NCBI RefSeq assembly: GCF_033115175.1
Contig: NC_084836.1
Span: forward strand, 77,466,253-77,530,252
From: Lepus europaeus
Taxonomy: Eukaryota > Chordata > Mammalia > Lagomorpha > Leporidae
Direction of reading: 5' to 3'
Length of the DNA stretch: 64,000 nt
Part shown: positions 24,242 to 37,160 of the stretch, piece by piece
Numbering within the stretch: the first letter of the stretch is position 1
How the letters are laid out: each line of letters opens with the position of its first letter
Notes under the pieces: model-generated
Databases searched by the model: none
The model's input: the letters and a program-made list of their open reading frames with translations, nothing else
What the model was told of the DNA's origin: nothing
Made by a program: the position numbers and the translations under genes

Positions 24242-25279
24242 CATGCCAAACAACAAACGCAAAAACCAAGCTAACAAGAACAAGGAAGAAACTATGACGC
24301 CCCCAAATGAAAAAGACACCCCAATTCAAGATTATGAAGATGATGAGATCGAAGAAATGCAAGAAGCAGATCTCAAAAAATTGATAAGAACATTAAGAAG
24401 TTCTCAAAAACAAATTCTTGAACTACAGAAATCCTTAATGGACAAGATAGAAAATCTCTCTCTTGAAAATGAAATATAAAGGAGGAATCAAAATGAAATG
24501 AAACAACTAGTAGAACAAGAAACTGTGATAGTGACGAGAAATCATAATGAAATGAAGAATTCAATAGATCAAATGACAAACACATTAGAGAGCCTTAAAA
24601 ACAGAATGGGTGAAGCAGAAGAGAGAATATCGGACTTAGAAGACAGAGAACAGGAAAGGAAACAGGCAAACCAAAGAAAAGCAGAGTAAATTAGAAACCT
24701 TAAAAATATTATCAGGAATCTACAGGATACTATTAAAAACCTAACATTTGGCTTCTGGGAGTTCCTGAAGGCATGGAGAGGGAGAAAGGATTAGAAGGCA
24801 TTTTCAGTAAGATACTAGCAGAAAATTTCCCAGGTTTGGAGAAGGACAGAGGCATCTTAGTACAGGAAGCTTATAGAACCCCTAATAAACATGACCAAAA
24901 GAGATCCTCACCACGACATGTTGTAATCAAACTCATCACAGTGAAACATAAAGAAAAGATCCTAAAATGTGCAAGAGAGAAACGTCAGATTACTCTCAGA
25001 GGATCTCCAATTAGACTCACAGCAGACTTCTCATCAGAAACCCTACAAGCTAGAAGGGAATGGCGAGACATAGCCCAGGTACTAAGAGAGAAAAACTGCC
25101 AGCCCAGAATATTGTATCCTGCAAAGCTCTCATTTGTGAATGAAGGTGAAATAAAGACTTTTCATAGCAAACAGAAACTGAAAGAATTTGTCGCCACTCA
25201 TCGAGCCCTGCAAAAGATGCTTAAAGATGTGTTACACACAGAAACACAGAAACATGGTCATCAATATGAAAGAATGTAA
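24242..25279 (+). pseudogene. L1 ORF1p (RNA-binding chaperone), broken
   Basis: The N-terminus is charged (MPNNKRKNQANKNKEE), followed by a coiled-coil heptad stretch, then the RRM and C-terminal domains of L1 ORF1p (KILAENFPGLEKDRGI, RHVVIKLITVKHKEKIL, LTADFSSETLQARREW). ORF1p coats L1 RNA in the cytoplasm and is a nucleic-acid chaperone. The frame is broken by stops at about 24,476 and 24,687 and by a frameshift near 24.77 kb. The last 168 residues are open. An intact relative must have existed when the element moved, or ORF1p acted in trans. Confidence 0.9.
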
Positions 25280-25329
25280 AGGAAGGAAACCTCACAGCAA
25301 AAGATCACAGGAAGCTCAATTTCTCTTTG

Positions 25330-27970
25330 ACATAGAATTTAAATCTGATTCTCTGTTAAAGCAATGTGTTAAAGTAATCTATTATGTTCTCTTGATGTCT
25401 GTTAAATTCTAATTGTTCAAAAACAGCTGAATTTTTATTAAGAGCTATGGGATATTTAAATATGTGCTTATTTTCAAAGATTTGAATAATCACCTTGTAA
25501 CAATGATCAAATTTGGTCTATATTATGTCATGATTTTAAGGAATCTTATTTCAACCAGATATTTTGGATTTTGAGCCTTCTTGGCATTCTTGACAGGCAT
25601 TCAAAAAATCAAAGTTCCAAACAATCTGGACTCTAAAATTTCCAGTAAATCTTGGACTCTGGTTTTTCCAGTTTGGTCCCAACTGAAAAAATCGAAGGAC
25701 CTATGATTCTCATCTTATAGAGACACCAACTAATCAGGCTATTTGGATTATATTAGAAGTACTGTGAAGATGTGACGTGGTACCAAATTTTAAGTTTCTA
25801 TAATGGAAAATGCTATTAATACAAATGTTTGAGAATTAAAAAGTCTAATGATCTTGTGTTACTAGACATGATAGTTATCTTAATGAGAAAGCCCCAGAGG
25901 CCTAAAGGGTTAAATACTTGTAAAGTCCTACAGGTGCTTTCAAAAATACTGTGAAGTAAGCAAGTGCCTCTTGTTGGTTGATGAGTTTATAATTTTAAAC
26001 ATGGCAACTTAAAGTCTTTTGTCATCCACAGTTATATATGATTTGCTGCTCATAAAACTAAAGTGTTGTTGGTTCTGTGTTTAGCTGTCCTCCTATAGGT
26101 TCCTATGGACTTTTTCCAGCCACTTCTATTGTATTCAGAACTTTGGGATGGCTCTGTAAACAGATGAAGCCAATAATGTTTTAACAGTACCAACTGAGAG
26201 AAAGTATGGTTAACTGAGGTTACTAAAAACAAAAAGCAATTCAAATCAATTGGCAATCTACAAAAGAGTTAAAGATTTTAAAAGCTATTATTAAAATTGC
26301 TATATTGGTCTATTATGTTGTATGTGTGTACATATTGTATGTCCACATAGGAAACTTTTATTAAGAGTTTTATTTTAATTGGCTTATAGATAAGATTGTC
26401 CATAAATTTAAGCTGCTAAAATTAATCAAAGATACATTGTAATTCATGTGACCTGAATCTCTGCATCATATGTTTTATACTTGTTGGTAGAAAGAAACTA
26501 AAAACATTTTATATGGTTGTGCTTAAGGTTACTGGTTAAACAAACTACACCATGTTAGATATTTAAGAGGTTTTTTCAAATACATGATTCTTAAAATTTA
26601 TAGAAGGCATTGGACCTTCTGGTAAATGTTTTCTTAAGTTGTTATCTAATGGTTGAAACTATTTGCTAAGTATTCATGTGATATTGCTATTGTAAGCAAG
26701 CGATCTAGGACTTGCTCCCTCATTTCTCCATTCTAAGCCCAACTTGTTCTTTCATTTCTCTATTCTCCTCAAGGTAGAAAACTAATTCTATTATAAAGGA
26801 ATCTGTAGGATGCACAATTTAATCTTTAGACCTTATAAAAGAGATGGCTAACATTTTTCTGTAATAGCATAGCCAAAATAAGAGCTTAAATAATAATCTC
26901 ATAGCTAGATTTACTTCGCCATCAGCGAAGTAAACAGTAAATAGAAAAAACCTCCATTTCAGACCAAAGGGAAAGAAAGTTTTAAAGTGAGAATACAATT
27001 TTCCTCATGGGCATTGTCTACCTTAGAAAAACTACTACAGAACATGCCTGTGACTATAGACTTGTAGTTCAGGCCACCGAAGATTAGAGATGGGAATTGG
27101 GCACTCCCTTGACTTGCATCCTCTGGTCTGCTTTAACACAAACCAGGAGGAAAAGAAAGCTAGGCATCAGAAGCAATGGGTGGCAGGCCTATTAATGGCT
27201 GATCTGTACAGTGATCTGCCCTCAAGGAGACCCAACAGGCCAGTCCACTGCAGTGGCTTTCAATGTGGTAAGCCTGGGCTTCAGCAGAAGTCAGCTTGTG
27301 AAGAGCCCTGGCAGCTCTGCCAAGAGTTGGATCACTGGAAATGGACCTGCCCTGGAGTCGAAGGATGCCCAGGTCAGAGCCACAGATCTTATTGGCTCTA
27401 AGCTGAAAAGCCCTTCACTCAGCCCAGCTTCCAAAGTGACCACTGCAGCTGAGGGGATGGCCAAGTAGGATCAGCAACATTGCAGGCAGAACTATAAATT
27501 TCTTGTTAGAGATGCCACCTGCCTTTACCTGGCCAACTCTCCTCCCAGGCCAGCCAGGTAATGAAAGTCAACAGAGTGCCTTCCCCTAGGAGGTTCACAC
27601 CTCCCTTAGGATATACCCCATGTGAAGAGATAGATAGGTCTGGGCCTCTTAACTTACAAGGCCTAAATCCCAACAGATTATTATCAAGCCCCTTCTGTCA
27701 GGTTCTATTTGCCTCTCAATCAAAAAAACTTAATTGTAGCTTAGACAGCACCTTTCTTAGCTCCTCTAATAATGACTCTGTCCTTTGTTCTAGACCCTGT
27801 CTAGCGCACTTGGGCCTCATTCCTTCGTAATCATAACCTCTACTCTACCTCCAATGGCTCTACTCCCAACCTGTGTGTACTGATGATCCTCTTCCCCACT
27901 TAATGCTGTATAATTGTTCAGACCTTGTTAATGCCACTCTTAGGATCATTGGTTATTATCCTCACTCTGT
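25330..27970 (+). pseudogene. ERV-derived gag/protease fragment inside the composite element
   Basis: The 5' part (25.33-25.62 kb) is related to 42.36-42.50 kb and to 39.80-40.06 kb, both in the second ERV family at the provirus locus. At 27.24-27.40 kb two decayed CCHC knuckles of retroviral nucleocapsid can be read (QCGKPGLQQKSAC, then LCQELDHWKWTC), with zinc-ligand positions replaced. Near 27.49 kb a frame reads INFLL followed by a degenerate protease active site. No pol is seen. The segment joins L1 3' UTR near 27.98 kb. It cannot encode working proteins. Confidence 0.65.
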
Positions 27971-28540
27971 CTTTTATGACCTTGTCTAAATATGATCAGA
28001 GTCGGCAAACTTGGAAGGCTTCCATAGCCTTGGCAACTCATGACGACAGCCTAGGGTGGTTACTGGTGCCATAAACCAGAGTGTCAATTTGTTGTGTCAA
28101 CAACAGGAGCCACTGTGCACTTGATCCTCATGTGGGATCTCTGTCCTTAATGTGCTGTACATTTTGATTTAATGCTATAACTAGTACTCCAACAGTATGT
28201 TTCACTTTGTGTTTCTATGTGGGTGCAAACTGTTGAAATCTTTACTTAATGTATACTAAATTGATCTTCTGTATATAAAGCGAATTGAAAATGAATTTTG
28301 ATGTGAATGGAAGGGGAGAGGGAGCGGGAGAGGGGAGGGTTGCGGGTGGGAGGGAAGTTATGGGAGGGGCAGACATTGTAAGCCATAAGCTGTACATTGG
28401 AAATTTATATTCATTAAATAAAAGTTTAAAAAAATAAAATAAAAAAGATTAACCCTACACTAAGGAACGAGTTCAACAAATAGTATGAAGACAAAAAACA
28501 CCGTTCTTCAACAGTCAACAAGGGCTGTTAAAAATCATTG

Positions 28541-31500
28541 CATTGGATTTGATAAAGTGCAACACCCTTTCATGATGAAAACTCTAAAGAAATTGATCTA
28601 GGAGGAACATTCCTCAAAACAATCAAGGCGATTATGACAAACCCATGGCCAGCATCCTACTGAATGGGGAAAACTTGGAAGCATTCCCACTGAGATCTGG
28701 TACCAGACAGCGATGCCCAATCTCATCATTGCTATTCAATATAGTACTGAAAATTTTAGCCAGGGCCATTAGGCAAGAAATAGAAATCAAAGGGATACAA
28801 ATTTGGAGGGAAGAAGTCAAACTATCCCACTTTGCAGACAATACAATTCTTTTTTTAGAGAATTCCAAGAACTCCATTTAGAGACTATTGGAACTCAAAG
28901 GAGAGTTTGGTAAAATAGCAGGATATAAAATCAACACACAAAAAATCAACAGCCTTTGTATACACAGAGAATGCCATGGCTGAGAAAGAACTTCTAAAAT
29001 CAATAGCATTCAGAATAGCTACAAAAATATTAACTATCTTGGAATAAATTTAACCAAGGTGGTCAAAGATCCTTACAACGAAAATTACACAACTCTAAAG
29101 AAAGAAGTAGAAGAAGACATAAAAAATGGGAAAAAAATTTCATGTTCATGGATTGGAAGAATCAATATTGTCAAAATGTCCACTCTTCCAAAAGGAACTT
29201 ACAGATTCAATGCGAAACCAAATAAATACCAAAGACGTTCTTCTCAGATGTGGCAAAAATGATGCTGAAATTCATATGCAGGCAGAAGAGATCTTGAATA
29301 GCTAAAGCAACCTTATACAACAAAAAACAGAGCTGTAGGCATCACAATACCAGATTTCAAGACATACTACAGGGCAGTTAAAATCAAAACAGTCTGGTAC
29401 GAGTACAAAAACATATGGACAGACCAATGAAACAGAACAGAAACATCAGAAATCAATCCAAACATCTACAAACAACTTATTTTTGATCAAGGAGCTAAAT
29501 CCAATTGCTGGAGCAAGTATAACCTATTCAAAAATGGTGCTGAGGAAAATGGATCACCACAAGCAGAAGTATGAAGCAAGACCCCTACCTTACACCATAC
29601 ACATTCAACATGGGTTAAACATCTAAATCTAAGATCTGCCACCAACAAAGTATTAGAGAACATTGGAGAAACCCTGCAAGATACTGGCACAGGCAAAGAC
29701 ATCTTGGCAAAGACCCCAGAGGCACAGGCAGCCAAAGGCAAAATTAACAACTGGGATGACATCAAATTGAGAAGTTTCTGTACCAACAGAATGGGAGAAA
29801 ATGTTTGCAAATTATGCAACAGATAAAGGATTAGTCACCAGGATCAACAAAGCATTCAAGAAGCTCCACCACAACAAAACAAACAACCCACTTAAGAGAT
29901 GGGCCAAGGACCTAAACAGACATTTTTCAAAAGAGGAAATCCAGACATCCAATAGACACATGAAAGAATGTTCAGGATCACTAGCCATCAGAGAAATGCA
30001 AATCAAAACCACAATGGAAGTTTCACCTCACCCCGGTTAGAATGGCTTACATACAGAAAGCAACTAACAATAGATGCTGGCGAGAATGTGGAGGAAAAAA
30101 AAGGCACACTAATCCACTGTTGGTGAGAATGCAAACTGGTGAAGCCACTATGGAAGACAGTTTGGAGGTACCTCAGAAATCTGAATGTAGCCCTACCACA
30201 GGACCCAGCCCTCCCACTCCTCACAATTTACCCAAGGGAAGTTAAATTGGCAAATACAAGAGCTATCTGCACCTCCATGTTTATTACAGTTCAATTCACA
30301 AGAGCTAAGGCATGGAGTCAACCTAAATGCCCATCAACAGAAGATTGCATGAAGAAATTATGGGATATGTACTCTATGGAATACTACACAGCAGTTATAA
30401 AAATGAAATCTGGTCATTTGCAACAAAATGGAGGAATCTGGAAAACATCATGCTTGAGTGAAATAAGCCAGTCCCAAAGGGACAAATATCATATGTTCTC
30501 CGTGATCTGTAACTACTAACTGAGCAACTAAAAGGAAACCTGTAGAAGTGAAACTGACACTATGAGAAGCAATGACTTGAACAGCCTTTGTCCTAACTGT
30601 CAAGGAACAGCTTACCATTTTACTCTTTTTAGTATTTTCTTTTTCTACTTAATACAATTTGTTGAAGTCTTTATTTAACACAGAATTATACTTAGGTGTT
30701 TAAATTTATCTGAAGATTGATCTCTATTAAAAATAAGAGTGCAAATAAGAGAGGAAGGAGTTGTACAATTTGGCACATGTTCCCTAGGACTTATTCCTAA
30801 GGGTAAAGCTAAAAACGTGCCATAGGACTCCAAATCCCATTAAGTTGGCAGGCCCCATTGCCATCTTCTTAGTTAAAGTGATCAGTTTAAGTTCATAACT
30901 GATCATAAAGATTCGATTAAGTGTCAGAGAGATCACATAAATAAGACCAAGTGTCTGCTAATAATAATTGATAGAATTTAAAAGGAGAGAACAATCCAAC
31001 ATGGGAAGCAGGATACACAGCAGACTCAGAATGACAAATGTCTTAAACAGCACTCTGGCCTCAGAGTCAGCCCTTAAGGCATTTGGAGCTGGTATAAAGC
31101 CCATGAGAGTTTCTCAGGCATTGAAAGCCAAAACACTCTGGCAAAAAATGACCTACATGAAAGATCTCTGTGAGTGAGAACCCAGTGGAAAAAATGGGAC
31201 ATCAAAGAAGGAAGTACCTTTCCCTAAAAGGAGGAGAGAACTCCCACTTTGATCATGGCCTTGTCTAAATAATGTCGGAGTCTGTGGACTTAAGAGGCTT
31301 CCATAGCCTTGGCATTTCATGACAAGAGCCTCAGGTGATCAATGACATCATAAATAAGAGTGTCAATTGTTAAATCAACAACAGGAGTCACTGTGAACTT
31401 ATTCCCCATGTAGGACCTCTGTCCTTAATGTGTTGTACTATGAGAATTAAGGGTAAAACTAGTCTTCAAACAGTACTTTATACTTTATGTGGGTGGGAAA

Positions 31501-31700
31501 CTGTTGAAGTCTTTACTAGTACAGAGTTGATCTTCTGTGTATAAAGATAATTAAAAATGAATCTTAATGAAGAATGGGATGGGAGAGGGAGTAGGAGGTG
31601 AAATGTTTAGGGGTGAGAGGGCGGGTATGGAGGAAACAACCATTATATTCCAAAAGTTGTACTTTGGAAATTTATATTTATTAAATAAATCTTTCTATAA
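28541..31700 (+). mobile_element. 5'-truncated L1 (ORF2 3' part and 3' UTR)
   Basis: It starts within ORF2 (the motif [10 protein letters not shown] near 28.83 kb is the YADD-type reverse transcriptase active site with F and N substitutions). It continues through the ORF2 C-terminus (30.0-30.5 kb) and a 1.1-kb 3' UTR ending in AATAAA at about 31.68 kb. Many stops and frameshifts are present. An imperfect target duplication (AAAAATCATTGCAT, AAAAACTGCAT) brackets it, and it splits the antisense L1. Confidence 0.85.
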
Positions 31701-31704
31701 AAAA

Positions 31705-31970
31705 CTGCATCTCAAAGTGTCAATTTCACTCCTATACATTACCTTTAAGGTACTCTATTAGTTGCTACAGATCAGGGAGATCATTTAGTATCTGTCTTTT
31801 TGGGACTGGCTCATTTCACTAAGTATAATGGTTTTCAGTTGCATCCATTTTGTTGCAAAAGACAGGATTTCATTTTGTATTACTGATTGGCGGTATTCCA
31901 TATTGTATATATCATAATTCCTTTATCTAATCTAGTTTTAACTTTGATAAGTAGATGGTTTGTTTCCATG
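31705..31970 (-). mobile_element. Antisense L1, last segment
   Basis: A continuation of the split antisense L1 (the reverse complement of the ORF2 end), recognisable by the region around 31,795-31,870. It is decayed. Confidence 0.6.
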
Positions 31971-32449
31971 ATGAACAGCTGAATCTATTCGGAGAGCCAG
32001 GCTTATATCATGTGTCTCCTGTTCCACATCCCGTGTGTTTTGCGTTAGATATGTGATCACCTATCTTGACAGAATATTCCAGTCTCCCTTGGTAAGCATG
32101 CTTCATAATCTGAGTGCTTTTAAATATTCATTCTATCTGAATTTATTTTTAAATAATATTTATGAGAAGTAGAAAATATAGAAATATCAATATTTCTTAA
32201 TCATAATTTTTTCCAGAAAGCATATTTAAATAAGTAACAACTGAAAACTTCCCCGATCTGGCAATAGAAGCCAGTACTCTCTGAAGTACAGAGGTGTCAA
32301 CCAAAATTCTACACAAAAATAAAAGAGCAGAAGAGATAAGCTCATTACATGCAAAGGAGTATTGATATGACTATATAAAAATATGAAGGCCAGGCGACAG
32401 TGGAATATGTTCAAAGTACTGAAGGAAAAACCTGACAACCAAGGAAAAG

Positions 32450-32880
32450 CTTTCTTTCATAAGTCAGGGACAGATTAATCTGCTTCCATCACTGTCACAA
32501 AACACCTGAGACTGGCTACCCCATAAAGTAAACAGGGTTATGTAACTCAACACTTTGGAGGCTCAGAGTTCAAGATCTGACCCCCTACAGAGGTTCCCAT
32601 TGGACACTCACATCATGGCAGGAGCATATGCAAGAGAGAGTGGTCACATGGTGAGAAGGTGAGCCAGAGCAAGGGCAGCCTCTCTCATGAACTACCTGGA
32701 CTCCATGGAAACTCTGAATCCCTTCTGAGGGCAGCACTCCCAATAACTTAATTATCTGGCGTCAGGCCCCACTTCTTCAGAGTCACAACCCCTCCTCCAA
32801 TTTTGCTACATCGAGAATCATGCCTCCAACACATGGGCCCTTGGGGTACACACTCAAACCATAAACAAACCAAAGCAAAG
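32450..32880. repeat. Ancient repeat resembling a MaLR-type LTR
   Basis: A sequence beginning near CTGAGACTGG and ending near CACTCAAACCATAAAC resembles widespread MaLR-type LTR sequence. The assignment rests on general likeness only. The stretch from 31,970 to 32,450 is unassigned. Confidence 0.35.
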
Positions 32881-33409
32881 GGGAAATTTTAAAATTTCCC
32901 AGGCAACCTAAATCGATAGGAGTGCATTGCCACTAGACCTGTCTTTCAAGGACTGCTGATGGGAGTTCTTTAAGCTGAAATAAAAGACTGTTAGTTAATA
33001 ACATGAAATACATGGCAGCCCAGAACTCGATGGTACAAGTAAAACAGAATATTCTAAGACTGAAATGATGATGTATACGACAACTTAATGGATGGTTGAC
33101 ACTTGAGTTAACCTGACTCTGAACCTCAATCCAGTGTTCAGAATACGGACGACTGAATAGGGCTACTCCTCAGTGTGTGAACCTACCTCTGCCTTGAGGT
33201 GGGAAAGTTGCTTTTAGAGAGTACTCCCAGACTCATCAAAGTTATACAAAAGAGTTCTCTAGAGCACTGTTGCCCCACCCCCAGGCATAGGCATCAGAGG
33301 GTAGAGTTGCACCTGCCTTGATGGTTGCTGATTTTCCTCTAAACCCCTGAGTATGGATGAGGCAAGTGGTCATGGGAGTTCCAGTGCATCTTACAGGGTG
33401 CGATCTGCA

Positions 33410-35200
33410 TTCCTCCATGAAATTTAATAGAGCTTGGTACCTGGAAGCCAGACAACTCATGTGCAAGGGCGTGACATTTGTGTAAGGGATTTGGAGACCA
33501 AGGTCTCACACACACGCAATCAGGCTTCTGGTGTCAGTATTCATGAATTATCCTTGGGGAAAGGAGATGGGGATTGACACATCAAAACTCTGTCTTTGTA
33601 CAGGCGCATGTCTGTATAGTTCTGACCTGGTTTACAATCATGTTCACTATTTGGATTTACCTGCTGTCTTTCTTTTATGTAGAATTACTATGAATTAACC
33701 TTGAGGTCAATGCAAAGTTCACCACTTAGGAAAAAGAAAAACATTCTATGGTGAAGGAAAAGTAAAATAAAACTTTTCACCAGTAAGCATATCTTTAATG
33801 GAAGTTTCTCAAGAAGTAAGAACAATAAAATGAATACAAATCATATTTAATGACTGGATTAAAATATGTCTTCATATTTTATACTACAGGTAGTAGTACA
33901 CAAAACAAGGTGAGTTAATGGGAAATACATTCAAGGAAGATTTCCATACTTCACTTGAAGTGGTAAAATGTTGATACCAGCAGAATGTGACAAGTCTTAT
34001 CCTATTTATATGGTACTTCTCAGAGCAATCACCCAGAAAGCTATTGCTATACAAAAACATTTTAAACTAGGAAATCATTTAAAATAAAAAATGTAATCAT
34101 GAACAAGGCTTACATAACCCACAGGAAAGCAAATATAAAGACGTAGAGAAACAAAATCAAAAAAAGAACAAAAATAAATAATGAAATGACAAGTTTAAGC
34201 TTTAATGTGTCAATAATCACCATACATGGAAATAATCTAAATGTCAATTAAAGGAGGGTGGCAGAGTGGATGTAAAAATATTCAACTATAGACACACAAA
34301 ACTCGCTTTGAAACAACTACACTGGTAGACTGAAAGTAAAAGAGTGGGAAAAATACAATCCAGTAATTTTTAAAAGGAGTGATGGTGTCATTAACATTGG
34401 ATAAACTAGACTTTGAGAAAATCCAATCATCAGAAATGAAGAAAGACGTGTATAACGCTAAGAGGATCAAATCCATCAAGAAGAACAAACCAATCTAACT
34501 ATTAACCCATCAAGTAACAATTTGGAAATACACGGATCAAAAACAAGTTGAGCTGAATAGACATATGTACAATTACAGTTTGGGACTTCAACAGTCTCAC
34601 CTTCACCCAGTGTAGGACAGTGAGGCAAGATATCAGGAAGAATATCAAAGAAACGAACAATATAATCAATGCAGAGGATGCAACAGATATATAAAAATAG
34701 TGTACCCAACAATATCAAAATATACATTTAAAAATGGGCCAGAATATACTCCATGATAGTCCATATTCTGGACCACAATTTGTACCTCAAAATGTAAAAG
34801 AAACTGAAATAATGCAGACAATGTTTTGGAGCAACTATAAAATAGGAAAACAACCAGATAATCTATAATTCATAAGTTAGAGAAATAGTCTCAAAGGGAA
34901 TTTAAAATGCATCCAACTGAGTTCATATGAGAATAAAATATGCAAAATGTGGATTCGTGTCAATGAAGTGCTGTGAGGAAAATTTATATTACTAAATGCT
35001 TATATTAATAAAGAAAAAAGTACTCAAGTCATTTTTTAACATTTTATATTCAGAAACTAGAGGAAGGAGATGTAAATATACCTAAACCAAACATGAATAA
35101 GGATGTAATAAAATCAGAAATTAATACATATGAAAAGAAGAAAACTAGAGAAATGGAAAAAAAGTCTATTAAAAATCAATAATAATAATAATAATAATAA
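33410..35200 (+). repeat. Duplicated ancient-L1 block (pairs with 59.27-60.74 kb)
   Basis: It matches 59,270-60,740 in the same orientation. The right copy lacks about 350 bases corresponding to 34.21-34.56 kb and has a longer (TA)n tract. The 3' half is old L1 ORF2 on the + strand. Confidence 0.85.
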
Positions 35201-36000
35201 TGATTTCAGAAAATGCACAAATACATGGAAATTAAACAGCATACGTATAAACAACCAGAAGGTTATTAAAGAAATTAATAGGGAAACTGAAAAATAGTGC
35301 AAGATGCATGAAAATAGAAACACAAAATACCAAAACATGGGATACTGAATGGCAGCTCCAAAAGAAACTCTACAATAATAAATGTCTACATGAGAAAAAA
35401 TAAAGAAGGGAAATCTCAAACAACCTAACATTACTATTTCCTCAAGGAACTAGAAAAAGAGAAAACAAATTAAGCCCAAAGTTAGGGACAGGAAGAAAAT
35501 AAATAACAGAGCAGTACTAAATGAAATAAACACAGGAACAAAGGGCTACTTTTTGAAAAGAAATTGACAGACCTCAGCTAGATCAACTCAGACAAAAAGA
35601 GAAGATTCAAATAAATAAAATCAGAAATGAAAGAGGAGACATTACTACTGATATCACATAAACACAAAAGATCATAAGTGCCTACGATGAAGAGTGCCTG
35701 CCAACACACCAGATAACCTAGAAGAAATGGACACATATCTCCTACCAAGACTGAGTCAGAGTAAACAGAAAACCTAAACCAACCAATAATGAGCAAGGAG
35801 ATTGAATCAGTAATACAAAAAATCTCCCTGGAGAGGATGGCTTCACCACTGAATTCTACCAAAGGTTTAAAAAGAACTGACACCACTCCTTCTCAAACTC
35901 TTTCTAACCACCAAAGAGGAAGGAACACTCCCAAACTCTTCCTATATGGCTAGAGTTACCCTGATACCAAGGCCAGGCAAGGACAGTACCAGGTAACAGC
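34200..36000 (+). mobile_element. Ancient L1 ORF2 fragment
   Basis: A decayed ORF2 reverse-transcriptase region in sense. Near 35.83 kb the codons for an SPGEDGFTTEFYQ-like motif are readable. An (AAT)n run lies at about 35,178-35,200. It ends before the LTR, and 36.0-36.16 kb is unassigned. Confidence 0.7.
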
Positions 36001-36159
36001 TTCCTTCTAGAGGCATTAGGTTTTATGTTTCAGCGGTGTATATTTTTTTTAATTCAGATGTGCCTTTAGCATAATAGGTGCATGTCTTGGAGTTAAGAAA
36101 TAGCAGGGATTTTGTAGTTGAAAATACATTAACAGTGGGCTTCTTTACTCTTCTGTACC

Positions 36160-36723
36160 TATAAGACCCCTGCTAAAAGTAAATTTTAAAATAATTTTAG
36201 CAAGGGTTAAAAAGTTTGGCTGCTGACAGTAGCCATTCCTTAAGATAACTGTGTCTCCACCTGCCTGCAGAATAACCTTGGGAAACTGCCTTGTGAAACT
36301 GCTCTGTGTAACTGTCTCACGCGATAACACTTGCAGGAGTCCGGAAAAGAGTTACAATAAGGTTCTGTACTGCCATCCTCGTCCTTGCTTGCTTTAGCTG
36401 ATAAGAAGAAACTGCCCACGAACCCCATCCCAAGCCCCTTACCTTAGCAACCATTAACTTACCCAATAAAATGCTAGTAACCTGTAGCTTGCCCAATAGG
36501 ATTGTAACACAATTAAGTATGCTAATGTTGTGGTTTTTAGCTTTAAATACTCTGTAAAGCTATTGTTTGGGGCCGCTCTCTCTCTCTGCACCCTACCAGA
36601 GGGTGATGCTGAGACGGCCCATTTGCAAATGTAATAAACTTTCCTCTTGCCTTTGCATCGATTGGAGTGGAGTCTGTGTTTCTGGGGTCCGGTTTGTGGG
36701 ACGCCTGCTTAAGGGGTCTTACA
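36160..36723 (+). mobile_element. Gammaretroviral LTR, upstream copy
   Basis: A 564-bp LTR with TATAAGACCCC at its start and GGGGTCTTACA at its end, an inverted repeat except that the first dinucleotide is TA rather than TG. CCAAT-type boxes lie near 36,463 and 36,494, a TTTAAATA box near 36,541, and AATAAA at 36,633-36,638. It lacks a 174-bp U3 segment and an 8-bp U5 repeat found in the LTR at 51.3-52.1 kb. It is followed by a primer-binding site. Confidence 0.93.
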
Positions 36724-36728
36724 TTTCT

Positions 36729-36746
36729 TGGTGCGTTGGCCGGGAA
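36729..36746 (+). promoter_or_regulatory. Primer-binding site, tRNA-Gly
   Basis: TGGTGCGTTGGCCGGGAA is the exact complement of the 3' 18 nt (with CCA) expected for mammalian tRNA-Gly(UCC). It primes minus-strand DNA synthesis. Confidence 0.85.
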
Positions 36747-37160
36747 GATTGGACTCCAGATCCACCTTCCATCTCCCAATCGGAGGTAAGTCTTTTCTGT
36801 TCTGTGTATTTCTGTGTGTTCTATTGTTTGTCTGTACGGGCGATAGAGCGTCCAGGCGATAGAGCGCCGAAAGAGTAGGGAGCCAGTAGTAGGAAGGGAC
36901 AGACGTGTCCAGGACCCCTGGCTTCAGCCCTGGGGGACGCCCCAGCGGTGTATTGGGAGGAAGGGAAGGACTTTGTCTCCCTCCTCCCCCGGGAGAGGCT
37001 GATAGAGCGGCCAACCCCATGTGAAGTTTTGTTTCAGTTTTGTTTCGTTCGGTTGTCACGCGCAGTGTCTTCGTGAGTCTTGTGATTGTCTTTTGTGTCA
37101 CAATTTATTTGCCTTTTATCCTCAATATGGGACAGGGACTAACCACACCTTTGAGCCTCG
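36747..37160 (+). other. Retroviral leader and truncated gag start, upstream copy
   Basis: The leader contains a splice-donor-like GAGGTAAG at 36,784. A gag start ATG at 37,127 is preceded in frame by an ATG at 37,040 encoding a hydrophobic N-terminal extension. After about 11 Gag residues ([11 protein letters not shown]) homology to the other gag ends abruptly near 37,160, and another ERV family begins. Confidence 0.85.

Larger units (their letters stand above)
23284..28444 (+). mobile_element. Composite half-L1/ERV retrotransposon
   Basis: One 5.16-kb unit is flanked by AAAAAAGATTAACCC (ending at 23,283 and again at 28,455) and ends in an A-rich tail, so it was inserted by L1-type target-primed reverse transcription. 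The parts in order are: L1 5' UTR (23.28-24.24 kb, with a GGAGGGCAAGATGGCGG start); L1 ORF1 (24.24-25.28 kb); about 2.65 kb related to ERV internal sequence (25.33-27.97 kb); and the standard lagomorph L1 3' UTR (27.98-28.44 kb). There is no ORF2, so it depended on endonuclease and reverse transcriptase from another L1. It resembles the half-L1 (HAL1) class but adds retroviral sequence where ORF2 would be. Confidence 0.8.
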
